Part shown: positions 1 through 9,997 of the stretch, in pieces
Numbering within the stretch: position 1 is the first letter of the stretch
Layout: each line of letters starts with the position of its first letter
Source: Leguminivora glycinivorella
Lineage: Eukaryota; Arthropoda; Insecta; Lepidoptera; Tortricidae
Direction of reading: 5' to 3'
NCBI RefSeq assembly: GCF_023078275.1
Contig: NC_062996.1
Location: 3,286,001-3,350,000 of the forward strand
DNA length: 64,000 nucleotides
Notes under the pieces: generated by a model
Told to the model about the DNA's origin: nothing
Database searches by the model: none
Seen by the model: only the letters and a program-made list of their open reading frames with translations
Position numbers and translations under genes: made by a program

Positions 1-173
1 AGCACGACCACAGATACGTAACGACTAAAGTTCAAGTATGGAAGATGTTTGTCTGATACGTAGTATCTTCTTAGTAGTTTGTGACGTTGACTTGACTCCG
101 TTAGCTGATTTTTTTTGTTATATTTGTACAGCAATTTACCTTTGAGTAATAACTAAATATTTTCCGATATCTA

Positions 174-302
174 ATGGAGACGGTAAACCAGTGCCACTGC
201 TGCCTTCAGCGACCCGCGGCGAAGGATATGAAGACTCCGTACACGCTGCTCGGAATAACGGAGATATACTCGGACATGTTACAAGAATGCTTTGCAATTG
301 AT
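174..302 (+). CDS. Copy A exon 1: N-terminal half of ZAD
   Basis: Forty-three codons start at the ATG and end exactly in GAT before the donor GTAAGT at 303 (phase 0). It supplies the first ZAD zinc pair, C-x2-C (residues 7 and 10), in a Cys-rich start. The following helix-rich stretch up to ...CFAID fits the ZAD fold. The homologous exon at 14,926-15,054 differs at residue 3 (Thr here, Met there). Confidence 0.88.
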
Positions 303-3300
303 GTAAGTACTTATCTGTTCGGAAAAAAGAGTCGTGGGTCTTTGCCCATACTTTCTGAGCTCTCCTTTTCCCGCACTAACTGTGGATTAGTACTCGGAAT
401 TGGATAATTTAATTAATTATTTTGTTTTGTTTCAGCTAGGCCAAAACTGTTTTACAGACAAATCTTGGTAAATTTACGAATGATATACCTATTTGTCTAG
501 GGTTGTGTCGGATTCAATTTAATAGGCTAGTTTCCTATACTTTAAATAAAATATTTTATGCAATGCACGAAATAAAGCACCACATAATTAGAAGAAAAAT
601 ATGGACAGTAGTTATGTTTATACCTAATTTCTATTTAATAAGTCAAAGAGAAGAATAAAGTAAATGAGTTGACCGTGACGTCACTCAGTTTTTCATAGTA
701 ATTCCATATTAGCAAATCGTTTTGACCATTCTTAAAAAGAAGCTGATTTGACTAGTAGGAAACTAGCCTATTCCATGGCATTGTAAATCTAAGTAGGATG
801 TTACATTTGTTCACTATTTTAGATATTATGAAAACTTGCCAAAAGACCAGTGTACAATAAAGCTTATACATACATACATACATACCAGTGCATGCAGTAT
901 CTCCTACTTCTGTCTAACTCTTGTTTTTACAGTGCAATCATTTTTGAACTAGCTAAATGAAATATAACAACCTACTAGTAGGAATTTAGGTATATCTGAG
1001 GTCTATGTAAGTGGGTAAGGCACTTACATTACATAGATGTTTAATACCTACCTAATGTATTATGAGTTTTCATTATCATTTATTAATAATTATTGTGAAT
1101 ATTATATTTGCAGGCGAGTTTGGGTGAGAATGTCAAGAGTGGGATCTGCGAGGAATGTGTGGGACGGCTGAGGGAAGCGCACAACTTCAAGCTGCAAGTG
1201 CAGCGCAGCCAGAACACGCTGCGGGAAAGTTGTCTTATAGAACTCCATATCAAAGGTTGGTAGTTACAATGATGCTTAAATGCTAGCCTGCGAGGTTGTA
1301 ATTCTTATATTACACAAACATAAATAAATAAATTAAAGCTGTGTTGTCTCTGCTAACCTCTTGCATGACTTAACCGTTTGAATGCTTTGACTAGGGAATG
1401 CAAACCGGTAAACCAGTTTACCGGTTTACCGGTAAATTTGCCAAATTTGGGTTCGGTAAATTACCGGTAATTATACTCCAAAACCGGTTTTTTACCGAAA
1501 TTTTAATTTTCTTAAAAATTGCTACAAAAAGCACTTCTTCCGTAATTTCTTCTTAAATAAACACTTACAGATACTTCTGGTAAACACTATTTCGCAAGAA
1601 TTCGTTTTCTCCACGAAAACGTATATTTTTTGTGTCATTGCTATGCTATATTGTGGTATTGAAAGCATGTATGTTATATCTTACCCTCTGTAATACGTTG
1701 CTAGTTAATACGTGCGAGAGGGATGAATGGTTGTCGTTTCATAAACGTACCTATGTCTGTCGACATGTTTCGTGTCATATGGAGACCCATCATCAGGCAT
1801 GAGTTATCGCAGCGGCTAGAGTCTTTGCATTCCTGCCTGCACTGTGCGTGCCTGCATTGTCGGTTCCAAGATAAAAATTATGATTTCTATAAAACCAACA
1901 AGTGTGGAATGTGGACAATCACTATCCACAGTTGGTTTTATAAACTCCAAATTTAGACCCCGAATGAAGGATAAGACCATAGTCACTCATTGTTATATAA
2001 ATATTTGATTAGCTTTAAAGATAAGACCCCCTCTTCCTCGCATTGGTATCTTCATTGCTGAGGGTTTTTTTTATACTACGTCGGTGGCAAACAAGCGTAC
2101 GGTCCGCCTGATGGAAAGCGTCAGGGTCGTAAAGTCCCAATAGAATCAATTTTATTCTGACTTTCTGTTCCAGATCTGAAGTTGGGTGTAGAGGGTGGAA
2201 GGGATCTCATCTGTCCATCTTGTTGGACTGCGACGTTTGCGACATCTGGATCGTTAGCCATCACCCTTGCCAGTAATGATTAGTTGCTCAAGGTTGTGGC
2301 CTTTTTCCCTCCAAAAACTCCAAAATTCTACGTAAACGTTGATAACCTGGTATTGATTTTCAATTCGCGTAGGATAGACACATTTGTACGGAAGGTAATC
2401 CAGGGCAAAATCTTCATCAGCACCACATGTCGAAAGCGTCAATGCGGTTGCAGCCTTTTTCAGACTCCAAGTCTCAGCTCCGTAGCTGAAAATTGAGAAA
2501 AATGGAGCGTAAACCAAACCGGTTTTGGTTTTTCTAGAGACATGCGGTTCTTAGGAACCAATAATTATGGAAATAATCCTTGTAGCTGGGACCCTTTTGG
2601 CCATTCCTATGCGTATTCTGATTTTTTTTCAGAAGAACCGGTATTGTCGATGTTTGCGCCGAAGTATATAAAGTCATCTACTGTTACTGGCCTAAGAGCA
2701 CCTGTGTGTTGTATCTACCTACCACAATCCACCACCATGAGCTTGGTTTTTACTGTGGTGAATCTTGAGATCCGTTTCCAGACTGATGCGTTCCATTTTA
2801 CCAGTGATGTCAACCATTTCCGCTTCATTGGAGCCAGAAATTGGTGTTATCTGCCTATCGAAGATTCGTTATTTTGGTGCCCACGAATGATGATTCCTCC
2901 CTCTCAGCTTCCGAAGGTTCTTCTGATGATATATTACCATAGGCAGGTGACGGGCAACCTTATCAACACCTTTTACAAAAGTAAAAGGGCTCGAAGTTTC
3001 TCTGTCGATTTCCTTTTTCAACGGAGTTTCAATGAAAGCTACCAATTATGCTTGATGTCAAAACGATACAGTCAAAGGCTTTGCTATAGTCGATGTAGCA
3101 GAGGATCATCGAAGTACTGAATTCGTAAGCCATCTCTCTCAATGGACGTACATTTAGGATCTGTTCGCACCTTTGCCCTTGACGAAACTTGCCTGTTTTT
3201 GAGGGATCTGCCAGTCCAGGACGTGACGTAACCTGATGTGTATTAGCACTTTTGTGGCGTGGGATATAAGAACCAGGGTCCTGTAGTTGTCCTTTACACA

Positions 3301-3840
3301 ATTACAAATACCTGATATTTCAATAATCTGTGATGATTTCTAGTGTCTTAGTTGATTTTATCGAAGATGATTGCTAATTGTAAGATTTAGCAACTAAAAT
3401 GTATTTATGTTTTGTAACCAAGACCGAAAACCTGCTTTTTTTTTCAAGATTTCAGTAATAATATTTGTCTTTCGAAAGTGGTAGTTTAATGAAAACTACT
3501 AAAAAACTACTTAAATATCGATTTTGACGGAGAATATTGATTTTTCATGAAATAAAATAAAAACCGGGAAATTACCGGTTTACCGGTTTTGGCGACGCTA
3601 TGTCGGTAAATTACCGGTTTTGAAAAACGACCGGTAATTGCATTCCCTAGCTTTGACACAGATCCATTAGTAATAATTTTGAACTTTTGCTTTAAGTGTC
3701 AAGGTTGTTTTTTAATGATCAAATTTAATGCACTATTCTTGGTAGGGTTTTGCCTTTCTTGAGGCAAACAAGCAGAAAAAAAATATTATGGTATTTTTTT
3801 ACATATCCATCCATACTAATATTATAAATGCGAAAGTAAC

Positions 3841-3893
<53 letters not shown>

Positions 3894-6800
3894 TACGCTT
3901 TCCCGCTTAAACCACGCAGCCGATTTTGATGAAATTTGGAACAGACAATCTTTAGACCCTGAGACAAAACATAGGCTACTTTTTATTTCGAAAAAAAGGG
4001 ATGAAGGGGTTGAAAAAGAGGTTGAAAGTTTGTATGGGATTTCTTAATTTTAAAAGATAAAACCATGAAACTTTATATTTTAGCACTTGATAAGAAATCA
4101 TTAAACATATATTTAAAGTCACATACAGGTCGAACGCGATTAATTAACATTATTTTTACCTTTAAAATAAACATGGTGGGAAATAAACATTAACTAAAAG
4201 CGGGTAGATTATATTTATTTGTCTACCCCGAACATTTATATAAATTAATATCGGGTAGTTTTGTGTTGTTTACATCTCCGGTGACATTTTGCTGGGACGT
4301 CAGTCTTCCGCGACCACGGCCAGTGCAACCTGGCCAAAACGTTGGGAAAAAAGGTAAAAATAATGTTAATTAATCTCGTTCGACCTGTATGTGACTTTAA
4401 ATATGTGTACAAAGCGCGAGAACTTAAAGTGTTATATCATTAAACATCTTGATAAGGGATAGGGATAGCGATAGGGATAGCGATAGGGATAGGGATAGCG
4501 ATAGGGATAGCGATAGCGATAGCGATAGGGATAGGGATACGGATACGGATAATATGGGTATCGTTAGAGGGATACGGATAATCGGTCGGCGGTCTCCTAC
4601 AATCAATGTGCTCTAAGACGATCGTTGTTTGCTTGCTTGAAGATTACGTTTGCGATAAGTATAAGCAAAATGTAAAAAATTGTAAGGGATAATAGAAAAA
4701 AGTACTTTTTACCCACCGATCATAGTGTCGAAATACGGGCTATGTGGGATGTTTATAAAGGTTTCCCCAGCGTATATAGAATTACCTACGCTGTGGTCGA
4801 TGTGTAATATTTCTACAATCATTGCAAGCAAAAGTATTATGTGCAATCGAAATAATCGCAGATAAATATACTTACAGAGAAACCTAAGGATCCAAATGAA
4901 AATCTTAATGAATACTTTTATTACGCGGGCGAAGCCGCGGGTAAAAGCTAGTTTATTCATATATATTTTGCATAAAATATGGTACACAAGGTGGACTTAA
5001 TATAATTTAGGACATGCATATTTCACCAGCAGGTGGCATGCAAAAACACAAATATAATATATACAACTTTTGATATGTACGGTTTGAGCTCTTTCTTACG
5101 ATACCCCACTTGACATTGACAGTTTTGCCCTACTTGCATATTGCCCATTTTCGTGAGCGTCAGGACCCCTGGACCACTACAGATATTTGATGTTTAGTAC
5201 ATACTAAAATTTAGTACCTATTTGATACTATTTGGTACCTGAGTACATATATTTGGTACCTCCACTGATATCGAAAAATCGAGCGAATAAAGTGGCCAGA
5301 CATTCTGACGTCAGGATGTCTGGACCATTTTTGGTTTAGATAGTTCTAGACAACACTACTAATTGATATCTTAGTCAATTTTTCCATATTTTATTTTTGC
5401 ACTTCGTTGGCGTGATTGATATACATATTGGGACCAATTTCAGCTTTCTAGTGGTAACGGTTACTGAGATTATCCGCGGACGGACGGACGGACGGACAGA
5501 CAGACATGGCGAAACTATAAGGGTTCCTAGTTGACTACGGAACCCTAAAAACTATAAGGGTTCCTAGTTGACTACGGAACCCTAAAAACAGTATGGGAGT
5601 AGAAAAAATTGCATACAGGCACCATCTCCATGAGGCTTAACAATCATACTGTGCAACAGTTTATTTATATACCTATTATTATTTTAGAGGAAGATGTCAA
5701 CATCAATATGGAGGATGAGGGGTCGCACGCGGCTACCGAAGACTACGTCTCACGTGAGTTTTTGCTTTGTACCTCACTCGTAGTTATGGTTGATTTAGCC
5801 AATTATTATTACGCCGCCTGAAAAGGGCATCGTTTTTTGCGGCATGTCATTAACGGCCTAGTCACGACATTGGTCTAAGCGCGACAGCGGTGAGCGGCAG
5901 CCATACGTGCGAATGAAAAGTCCCATCGCTGTATCTCGCTCCAATGTATGGCCGCCGCTCACCGCTCACCGAAGTCGTGGCTGAGCCGTGAAGGCACTGA
6001 ATAGAACAAAGGACTATTTTTCGGCGCCAGGCTGCCCCCTTGCATTTTTTTCGCCTTCGTGTAAACACTTTGGTGCCAGTCGCTAGTCTGCTTCCGTGCT
6101 CCTTCGGAGCTCCTGAATTCATTTTAAATGATGGACATCTTACATAGATACCACAGTATAATAAAGAGTACTATCGTACAGTACAGTGCTCCCCGCTGAA
6201 AGTGCCGCCCACCCCCTCTCGGTTACCTCACAGTTACCGCCTGTCAAAAACACGGAACAGTCGACCTGTCATATTTCACTCATACAAGCATAGTACGCGT
6301 TTACCTACACGGGCTAAGACGTGCTAGGAATGCGCTTCTTTCAATATATTTGATCGCCAGTGTCCGAGGTGTGTAGATACATTGGTGTAATAACTAGCCA
6401 CGTTAGCTGTCGGCATGCAAAGACTGGTGCTGAAAAGGCATCGTGTAAACGACTCAGGAGTGAAAAAGTCTGTTACCGTTTGTGAAACAGTTTATTTATA
6501 TACGTATTATTGTTTTAGAGGAAGATGTCAACATCAATACGGAGGCTGAGAGGTCCGACGCGGCGAGCGAAGCGGCCTGCGTCTCAGGTGAGTTTCTGCG
6601 TTGTACAGTCAAGTGCAAAAATACGTATCGATTTTATCCGCTCAAAAATATGTACCGAGACCTTATTCCGCCGACATAAAGTGCTATGGGACATATTTTT
6701 GATAAGTTGTACGCACACATATTTTTACACTTGACTGTACCTCACTTGTATGTTCTTACGCATGAATTATGTAATAACAAAGACCTATATAACTTCCTAG

Positions 6801-8617
6801 AGACAGATAGAGTCAAACAAAAAAACGTACCCCAAAACCATACAGAAAAAGGTACGGTGAGCTAGATGGCGATACACCTTTGGGGTACGCTCGGCTAGAT
6901 GGCGCTAATATTAATATTTGACATTTTAAAACATATCAAGCTCAGAATATGAGCCAAATTGTCAAAACTGAGGTTCAAAAGTTTTAAGCCTGTGTCGAGA
7001 GATGGCAGTCTATGCACTGTGATTACACATTTTACTTTGACAGTAACTCTCTTTAATACTCGATCCTCTTTGGTAATAATGTCGTGCCGTTTATTGTTTT
7101 TTTTTTTCGACATTCATATATTGTGTCCAGTTGGATACCTGGTTGACTCGCATGACTGCATTATTGTGTCTCCAGTGTCGTCGGGCGGTGTGGGGTGCGC
7201 GGAAGCGGAGCGCGCCAGACAGCAGCTCGCGATGGCTTGCTGCGTGAGGCTCGCGCGCCTCCGCGACTCCCCGCGCGCGAGCCAGCCGTGCCCCGCGCCG
7301 CCGCCCGCCACTGTGCAGCGAGAGCCCCGCACACAACCCTACACCTGCGACACTTGCCCACGACAGTTTAGTTCTAAGCTTGGTTTGTCCAAACACATAT
7401 CAGTAACACATAAAACATCTCATACTTGTGCATGGTGTTCTAAACAGTTTTCTTATCACATTCTTCTTCTTGAACACAAAAAAACTCATAAGGAATTCAT
7501 TTGTGACATATGTAATAAGGTACTATCAAATTATAGCACACTAAAAAGCCATAAGCGGATACATGCTGGGAAAAAATATAATTGTGAAATATGTGACAGG
7601 AATTTTGTACGTCCGGACTCATTAAAGAAACATCATCAGCGAAAACACTCTTTGGAGAAGCCCTTCAGTTGTGAAGAGTGCCAAAGGCAGTTCAGCGAAA
7701 GAGAAAGCTTTATGAAACATAAACGCATTCACTCGAAAGAGATTTCTATACGTGAGCACATAAATACCCACAAGGAATTCATTTGTAACATATGTAATAA
7801 GGTACTATCGAATTACAGCAAATTAACAATCCATCAGCGGATACATACTAGGCCAACATGTGAAATATGTGACGAGAACTTTGCAAGCCCGGACGTATTA
7901 AAGTTACATTATCAGCGAAAACACTCTGGAGAGAAACCTTTCAGTTGTGAAGAGTGCCACATGCGGTTCAGCGATAGACAGAGCTTAAGTAAACATAAAA
8001 TAATTCACTCAAAAGATAAACCCTACGCCTGCGACACATGTGGTAAGCTATTTTTAAGATTAGTTTCCCTGCAAATGCATAAAGAAATACATACAAAGCC
8101 CAAATCTTTTACATGTGAATTGTGCAGTGAAATGTTCATAAGTAAAGCTGATTTACGTAAACATTCTTTAGTTCACACAAATATTTACGCCTGCGATCTA
8201 TGTCCCAAGCGATTTAATCGAAAACGGGACCTCAAACAACACATTAACAGATATAACGGGCAAAGTCATGTGGCGCAAAAGGTCTACATCTGTGATTATT
8301 GTAATAAACTAATTTTGTATAAGCGTAGCCTGGTCTTGCACTTGAAAACACACGTCGATCGGAAGGATTATTCCTGTAACGTGTGTGCTAAAGCGTTTCT
8401 AAGATTGGATTCTTTAAAACGACACGAGAAGATTCACACGTCGGTCAAACCTTACGCTTGCGACATATGTAACAAAGAGTTTCTACGAAAGGACAATTTT
8501 AATGAGCACGTCACGACACACGCGGGTAAGACGACATACTCTTGCGGCTTCTGTAGCTTAAAGTTCTTATCTGTGTCTGGAAAGAACTTACACGAGAAAA
8601 CTCACATAAGTGATTGA
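174..8617 (+). CDS. ZAD-C2H2 zinc-finger protein, copy A (5 exons)
   Basis: Exons are 174-302, 1114-1255, 5688-5753, 6519-6587 and 7176-8617. All have GT donors and AG acceptors, and the sum of 1848 nt gives 615 residues plus a stop. The product has an N-terminal ZAD domain (Cys7, Cys10, Cys55, Cys58), an acidic linker and fifteen C2H2 fingers from about residue 191 to the C-terminus. ZAD domains are arthropod dimerisation modules, and proteins of this architecture are nuclear, sequence-specific DNA-binding factors; the target here is unknown. The ATG at 174 is the first in frame before the ZAD cysteines. Introns are full of transposons (a hAT, a Helitron, MITEs), but no splice site is damaged. 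A possible AATAAA polyadenylation signal lies at 9268-9273, beyond a retroposon fragment. A near-identical copy follows 14.7 kb downstream. Confidence 0.9.
1114..1255 (+). CDS. Copy A exon 2: C-terminal half of ZAD
   Basis: The acceptor TTTGCAG ends at 1113 and the donor is AAAG/GTTGGT at 1255/1256. The 142 nt leave phase 1. It encodes the second ZAD zinc pair (ICEECVGRL, residues 55 and 58) and the long helix that follows (REAHNFKLQVQRSQ), which in this family mediates dimer contact. The intron after it, 1256-5687, carries a hAT with a nested RTE fragment and a Helitron-like element. Confidence 0.87.
1392..3649. mobile_element. hAT-type transposon 1, non-autonomous, in intron 2 of copy A
   Basis: The element runs TAGGGAATGC...GCATTCCCTA and is flanked by a perfect 8-bp target duplication, GCTTTGAC (1384-1391 and 3650-3657). 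Copy B at about 16,940 has the intact empty site with one GCTTTGAC. The 8-bp duplication and TAGGG/CCCTA ends fit hAT. Both subterminal regions are packed with variants of ACCGGTTTACCGG. No hAT transposase is left; the middle is occupied by an RTE-like fragment. Confidence 0.88.
2200..3310 (-). pseudogene. RTE-like reverse transcriptase fragment nested in hAT 1
   Basis: On the minus strand, broken frames show an RT block ending CYIDYSKAFDC (motif A, about 3,060) preceded by FRQGQRCEQILNVR. Lower down comes FSYGAETWSLKKA (about 2,480), in the correct N-to-C order for a non-LTR RT of the RTE/Craft kind. Stops and frameshifts make it dead. It lies wholly inside the hAT ends, so it landed in, or was carried by, that element. 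Confidence 0.75.
4109..4435. mobile_element. Nested fold-back insertion inside the Helitron
   Basis: It is flanked by a 12-bp duplication, ATCATTAAACAT (4097-4108, 4436-4447), and is absent from the sister Helitron at 15,419-16,131, which has a single copy of that site with one change. Inner arms starting TTTAAAGTCACATACAGG are repeated inverted near the right end. The family was not identified. Confidence 0.7.
4451..4552. repeat. Hexamer minisatellite (ATAGGG/ATAGCG)
   Basis: Short tandem hexamers alternate ATAGGG and ATAGCG, grading into ATACGG. A contracted version is present in the sister Helitron at about 15,800-15,855 in reverse orientation, so this is an internal variable repeat of that family. 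Confidence 0.85.
5370..5585 (-). repeat. Partial AGGGTTCCGTAG-family repeat
   Basis: On the minus strand this is the 5' end of an interspersed repeat found complete at 23,073-23,629 and 51,772-52,324. It includes the GTCC/GGAC microsatellite and a duplicated terminal segment. Compared with copy B (about 17,530-18,230) it lacks roughly 470 bp, so unit A has a deletion here. Confidence 0.75.
5688..5753 (+). CDS. Copy A exon 3: acidic linker mini-exon a
   Basis: The acceptor is TTTTAG at 5687 and the donor GTGAGT at 5754. Its 66 nt are in phase 1-1, so skipping keeps the frame. It encodes EEDVNINMEDEGSHAATEDY plus VS, an acidic stretch between ZAD and fingers. It is clearly paralogous to exon 4, and the homology extends about 60 bases into the upstream intron, so the two mini-exons arose by local duplication. 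Whether both are used together or as alternatives cannot be told from sequence. Confidence 0.8.
5853..5989. mobile_element. Fold-back MITE (ACGGCCTAGTCACGAC ends)
   Basis: The inverted ends ACGGCCTAGTCACGAC.../...GTCGTGGCTGAGCCGT enclose a GC-rich core. The family recurs at 18,511-20,445 (same intron of copy B, so older than the duplication) and at the very right edge, 63,968-64,000. Confidence 0.75.
6519..6587 (+). CDS. Copy A exon 4: acidic linker mini-exon b
   Basis: The acceptor is TTTTAG at 6518 and the donor CAG/GTGAGT at 6588. The 69 nt in phase 1-1 encode EEDVNINTEAERSDAASEAA plus CVS. All junction combinations (2-3-4-5, 2-3-5, 2-4-5, 2-5) keep the reading frame into the finger exon. 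A mariner-type MITE sits 18 bases past the donor. Confidence 0.8.
6606..6737. mobile_element. mariner-type MITE (CAGTCAAGTG ends)
   Basis: This 132-bp palindromic element has ends CAGTCAAGTGCAAAAATA and its inverse, flanked by a TA duplication (6604-6605, 6738-6739). The paralogous intron after exon 3 (5754 onward) preserves the uninterrupted sequence. A second copy is at 53,212-53,335. The TA target and CAGT start fit Tc1/mariner-derived MITEs. Confidence 0.8.
7176..8617 (+). CDS. Copy A exon 5: fifteen C2H2 fingers
   Basis: The acceptor TCTCCAG ends at 7175, and the exon starts two bases into a codon, matching the phase-1 donors upstream. A GC-rich, Ala/Arg/Pro-rich linker (about 55 residues) precedes fifteen C2H2 units with HTGEKP-like linkers. 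The stretch SKEISIREHINTH between fingers 5 and 6 is an eroded finger without its cysteines. Finger 11 has a lengthened H-x-H spacing (HINRYNGQSH). Reading frame continues open upstream of 7176, but that is intron read-through. The stop TGA ends at 8617. Confidence 0.9.
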
Positions 8618-8790
8618 ATTAGTAGACCTGTTTCGAGGCTCACGCCGCTACCTCTGAAAAACACCCAACTAGGTCTGTAATTAATAGAGAGCGGGTTTCA
8701 TGTAGCGATTTAAATATTAATATGGATATGACTAGTGCATTTTTTTTAAGGACATGTCATGTGGTTTATAATAAGGTCTAACAATCTATT

Positions 8791-9175
8791 CTCTTTATTC
8801 ATTTTAAATCTGAGGCTAGGTTATTTTATATGATTATAAAAGTAAAATACAAAACCACTTACAAAACAATACAAAATATATAAACACATTATAAAAAACC
8901 TAACCTAGGGTGCCGCCAGCAGCGGGGCAGGGCCCAAGCTGCCGGTAGTTAGGGCTGCAGAGAGAGGAACCGTCGAACTATCCGCGCAGTGTCCAAGATC
9001 ACCGCGTTCTGCACCTGGCCCTTGATCCAGCCACCTAGCGAGAGTCTCTTAAGATGTTGGTCGAGACTCTTCGCTATGAGACCGTTAGCTGAAACGACTA
9101 TCGGAACAATGATCGTTGAATCAACATCCCACATGGCGGTTATCTCGTGGGCCAAGTCTAGGTACTTACTGGACT
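8791..9175 (-). mobile_element. 5'-truncated non-LTR retroposon end downstream of copy A
   Basis: It is flanked by a 12-bp target duplication, TAACAATCTATT (8779-8790, 9176-9187). The minus strand at 8949-9155 encodes a 68-residue tail (MWDVDSTIIVPIVVSANG ... ILDTARIVRRFL). This resembles the C-terminal domain after the RT of some retrotransposon polyproteins; the exact clade is not sure. The same insertion exists at 23,667-24,054, so it predates the duplication. Confidence 0.75.
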
Positions 9176-9267
9176 TAACAATCTATTATTATTACATCGC
9201 ATACCGCAAACCGCTGAATTTTTATTGTAAGTTTTAAACTACAGTTAAAGAAAAGTATTTTAGTCTA

Positions 9268-9273
9268 AATAAA
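9268..9273 (+). terminator. Possible polyadenylation signal for copy A
   Basis: An AATAAA lies about 650 bases past the stop codon, beyond the retroposon fragment. It is the first canonical signal I see downstream; use is not shown by sequence. Confidence 0.3.
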
Positions 9274-9486
9274 TGAGTTTGTTTGTATACAGGAAGCGAA
9301 TTATTTTCCTCTTTATTTTCTTTGAGTCGCAATAGAAGTTTTAAATGTGCGATGAGCACAAGAAGTATTAAAGAAAAAGAACTTAAATAAATAAACTATT
9401 TAAAAAATTAACAAACATTTTTTAATTTATTTTCATCATAATTTTTGACCAATATTCACAAAAGAATTCAGAAAGGGTTTTACTTT

Positions 9487-9637
9487 TATTTATTTATTTA
9501 TTTTGATACACTAGCAGCTCTTCGAGCTGATGCGTGTATATCACTGCACTTGTGTTTATTTTGCACTTTCAAAGTTCTAATATAATTGTCCAGTCTATTT
9601 TTGAAACAGTTCACTGACGGCGCGCTAATAACAGTTC
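9487..9637. repeat. Insertion of about 150 bp with TTTA tail in unit A only
   Basis: Unit B (about 24,365) and the internal copy at 12,055 read straight from TTTTACTTTTATGTTCCGATT. Here that site is interrupted by a (TTTA)n run followed by about 130 unique bases, then the GTTCCGATT resumes. The simple-repeat edge suggests a minus-strand retroposon tail; family not recognised. Confidence 0.6.
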
Positions 9638-9997
9638 CGATTAATTTTTTTTGTGTGTAGAAAAATAATCAATTATGCAAGCCATATCCATATTAATGTT
9701 TAAATCGCTACCAGAAATCGTTTATTTCTCAATAAATGAAAAAAAAAACCAAATTTGTATTTTGTGAATTTTTTGTTTTTTGACATAAAACCTTCCAGAT
9801 TAAGAATATAATAGAATAGATCGAGAGGTATTTGTAAAAACCTTCTCTGAAATAAAGTAAGAACTGTTTAAATCAATCAACATTATCGCTATCGAATCGA
9901 AATGCTGCCAGCGTCTTCGGTACTATGTCACAGGTTAATTTTAGAATAATTTTATTTTAAGATAATATTACGTACCTACTTAGTACTTACCTATAAT

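Larger units (their letters stand above)
3806..4951 (+). mobile_element. Helitron-like element in intron 2 of copy A
   Basis: It begins TCCATCCATACTAATA and ends AAAAGCTAG, with a GC-rich hairpin (GCGGGCGAAGCCGC) just before the end. It sits between A and T with no target duplication, and copy B at about 17,095 shows the exact empty site (ACATA/TTTATT). TC...CTAG ends, a 3' hairpin and AT insertion are the Helitron hallmarks. It carries a TCTG microsatellite (3841-3892), a nested 327-bp insertion and a hexamer minisatellite (4451-4552). No Rep/helicase is encoded, so it is non-autonomous. Confidence 0.85.

Noticed and set aside
2542..3120. 192-codon + strand frame
   Set aside because: It lies antisense to the RTE fragment inside hAT 1 and has no domain features.
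4424..4606. Minus-strand frame rich in Ser-Leu repeats
   Set aside because: Translation of the hexamer minisatellite.
5862..6122. Arg/Gly-rich minus-strand frame (also 20,312-20,578)
   Set aside because: Spans the end of a MITE and intron sequence; conserved only because the region was duplicated.
6959..7175. In-frame extension of the zinc-finger frame upstream to an ATG at 6959
   Set aside because: It is intron: a clear acceptor at 7174-7175 restores the phase shared by exons 2-4, and the extension includes a poly-Phe stretch from a T-run.
7091..7396. Antisense frames over the GC-rich start of finger exon 5 (also 21,436-21,720)
   Set aside because: High GC makes stops rare; the sense frame codes for a known family.
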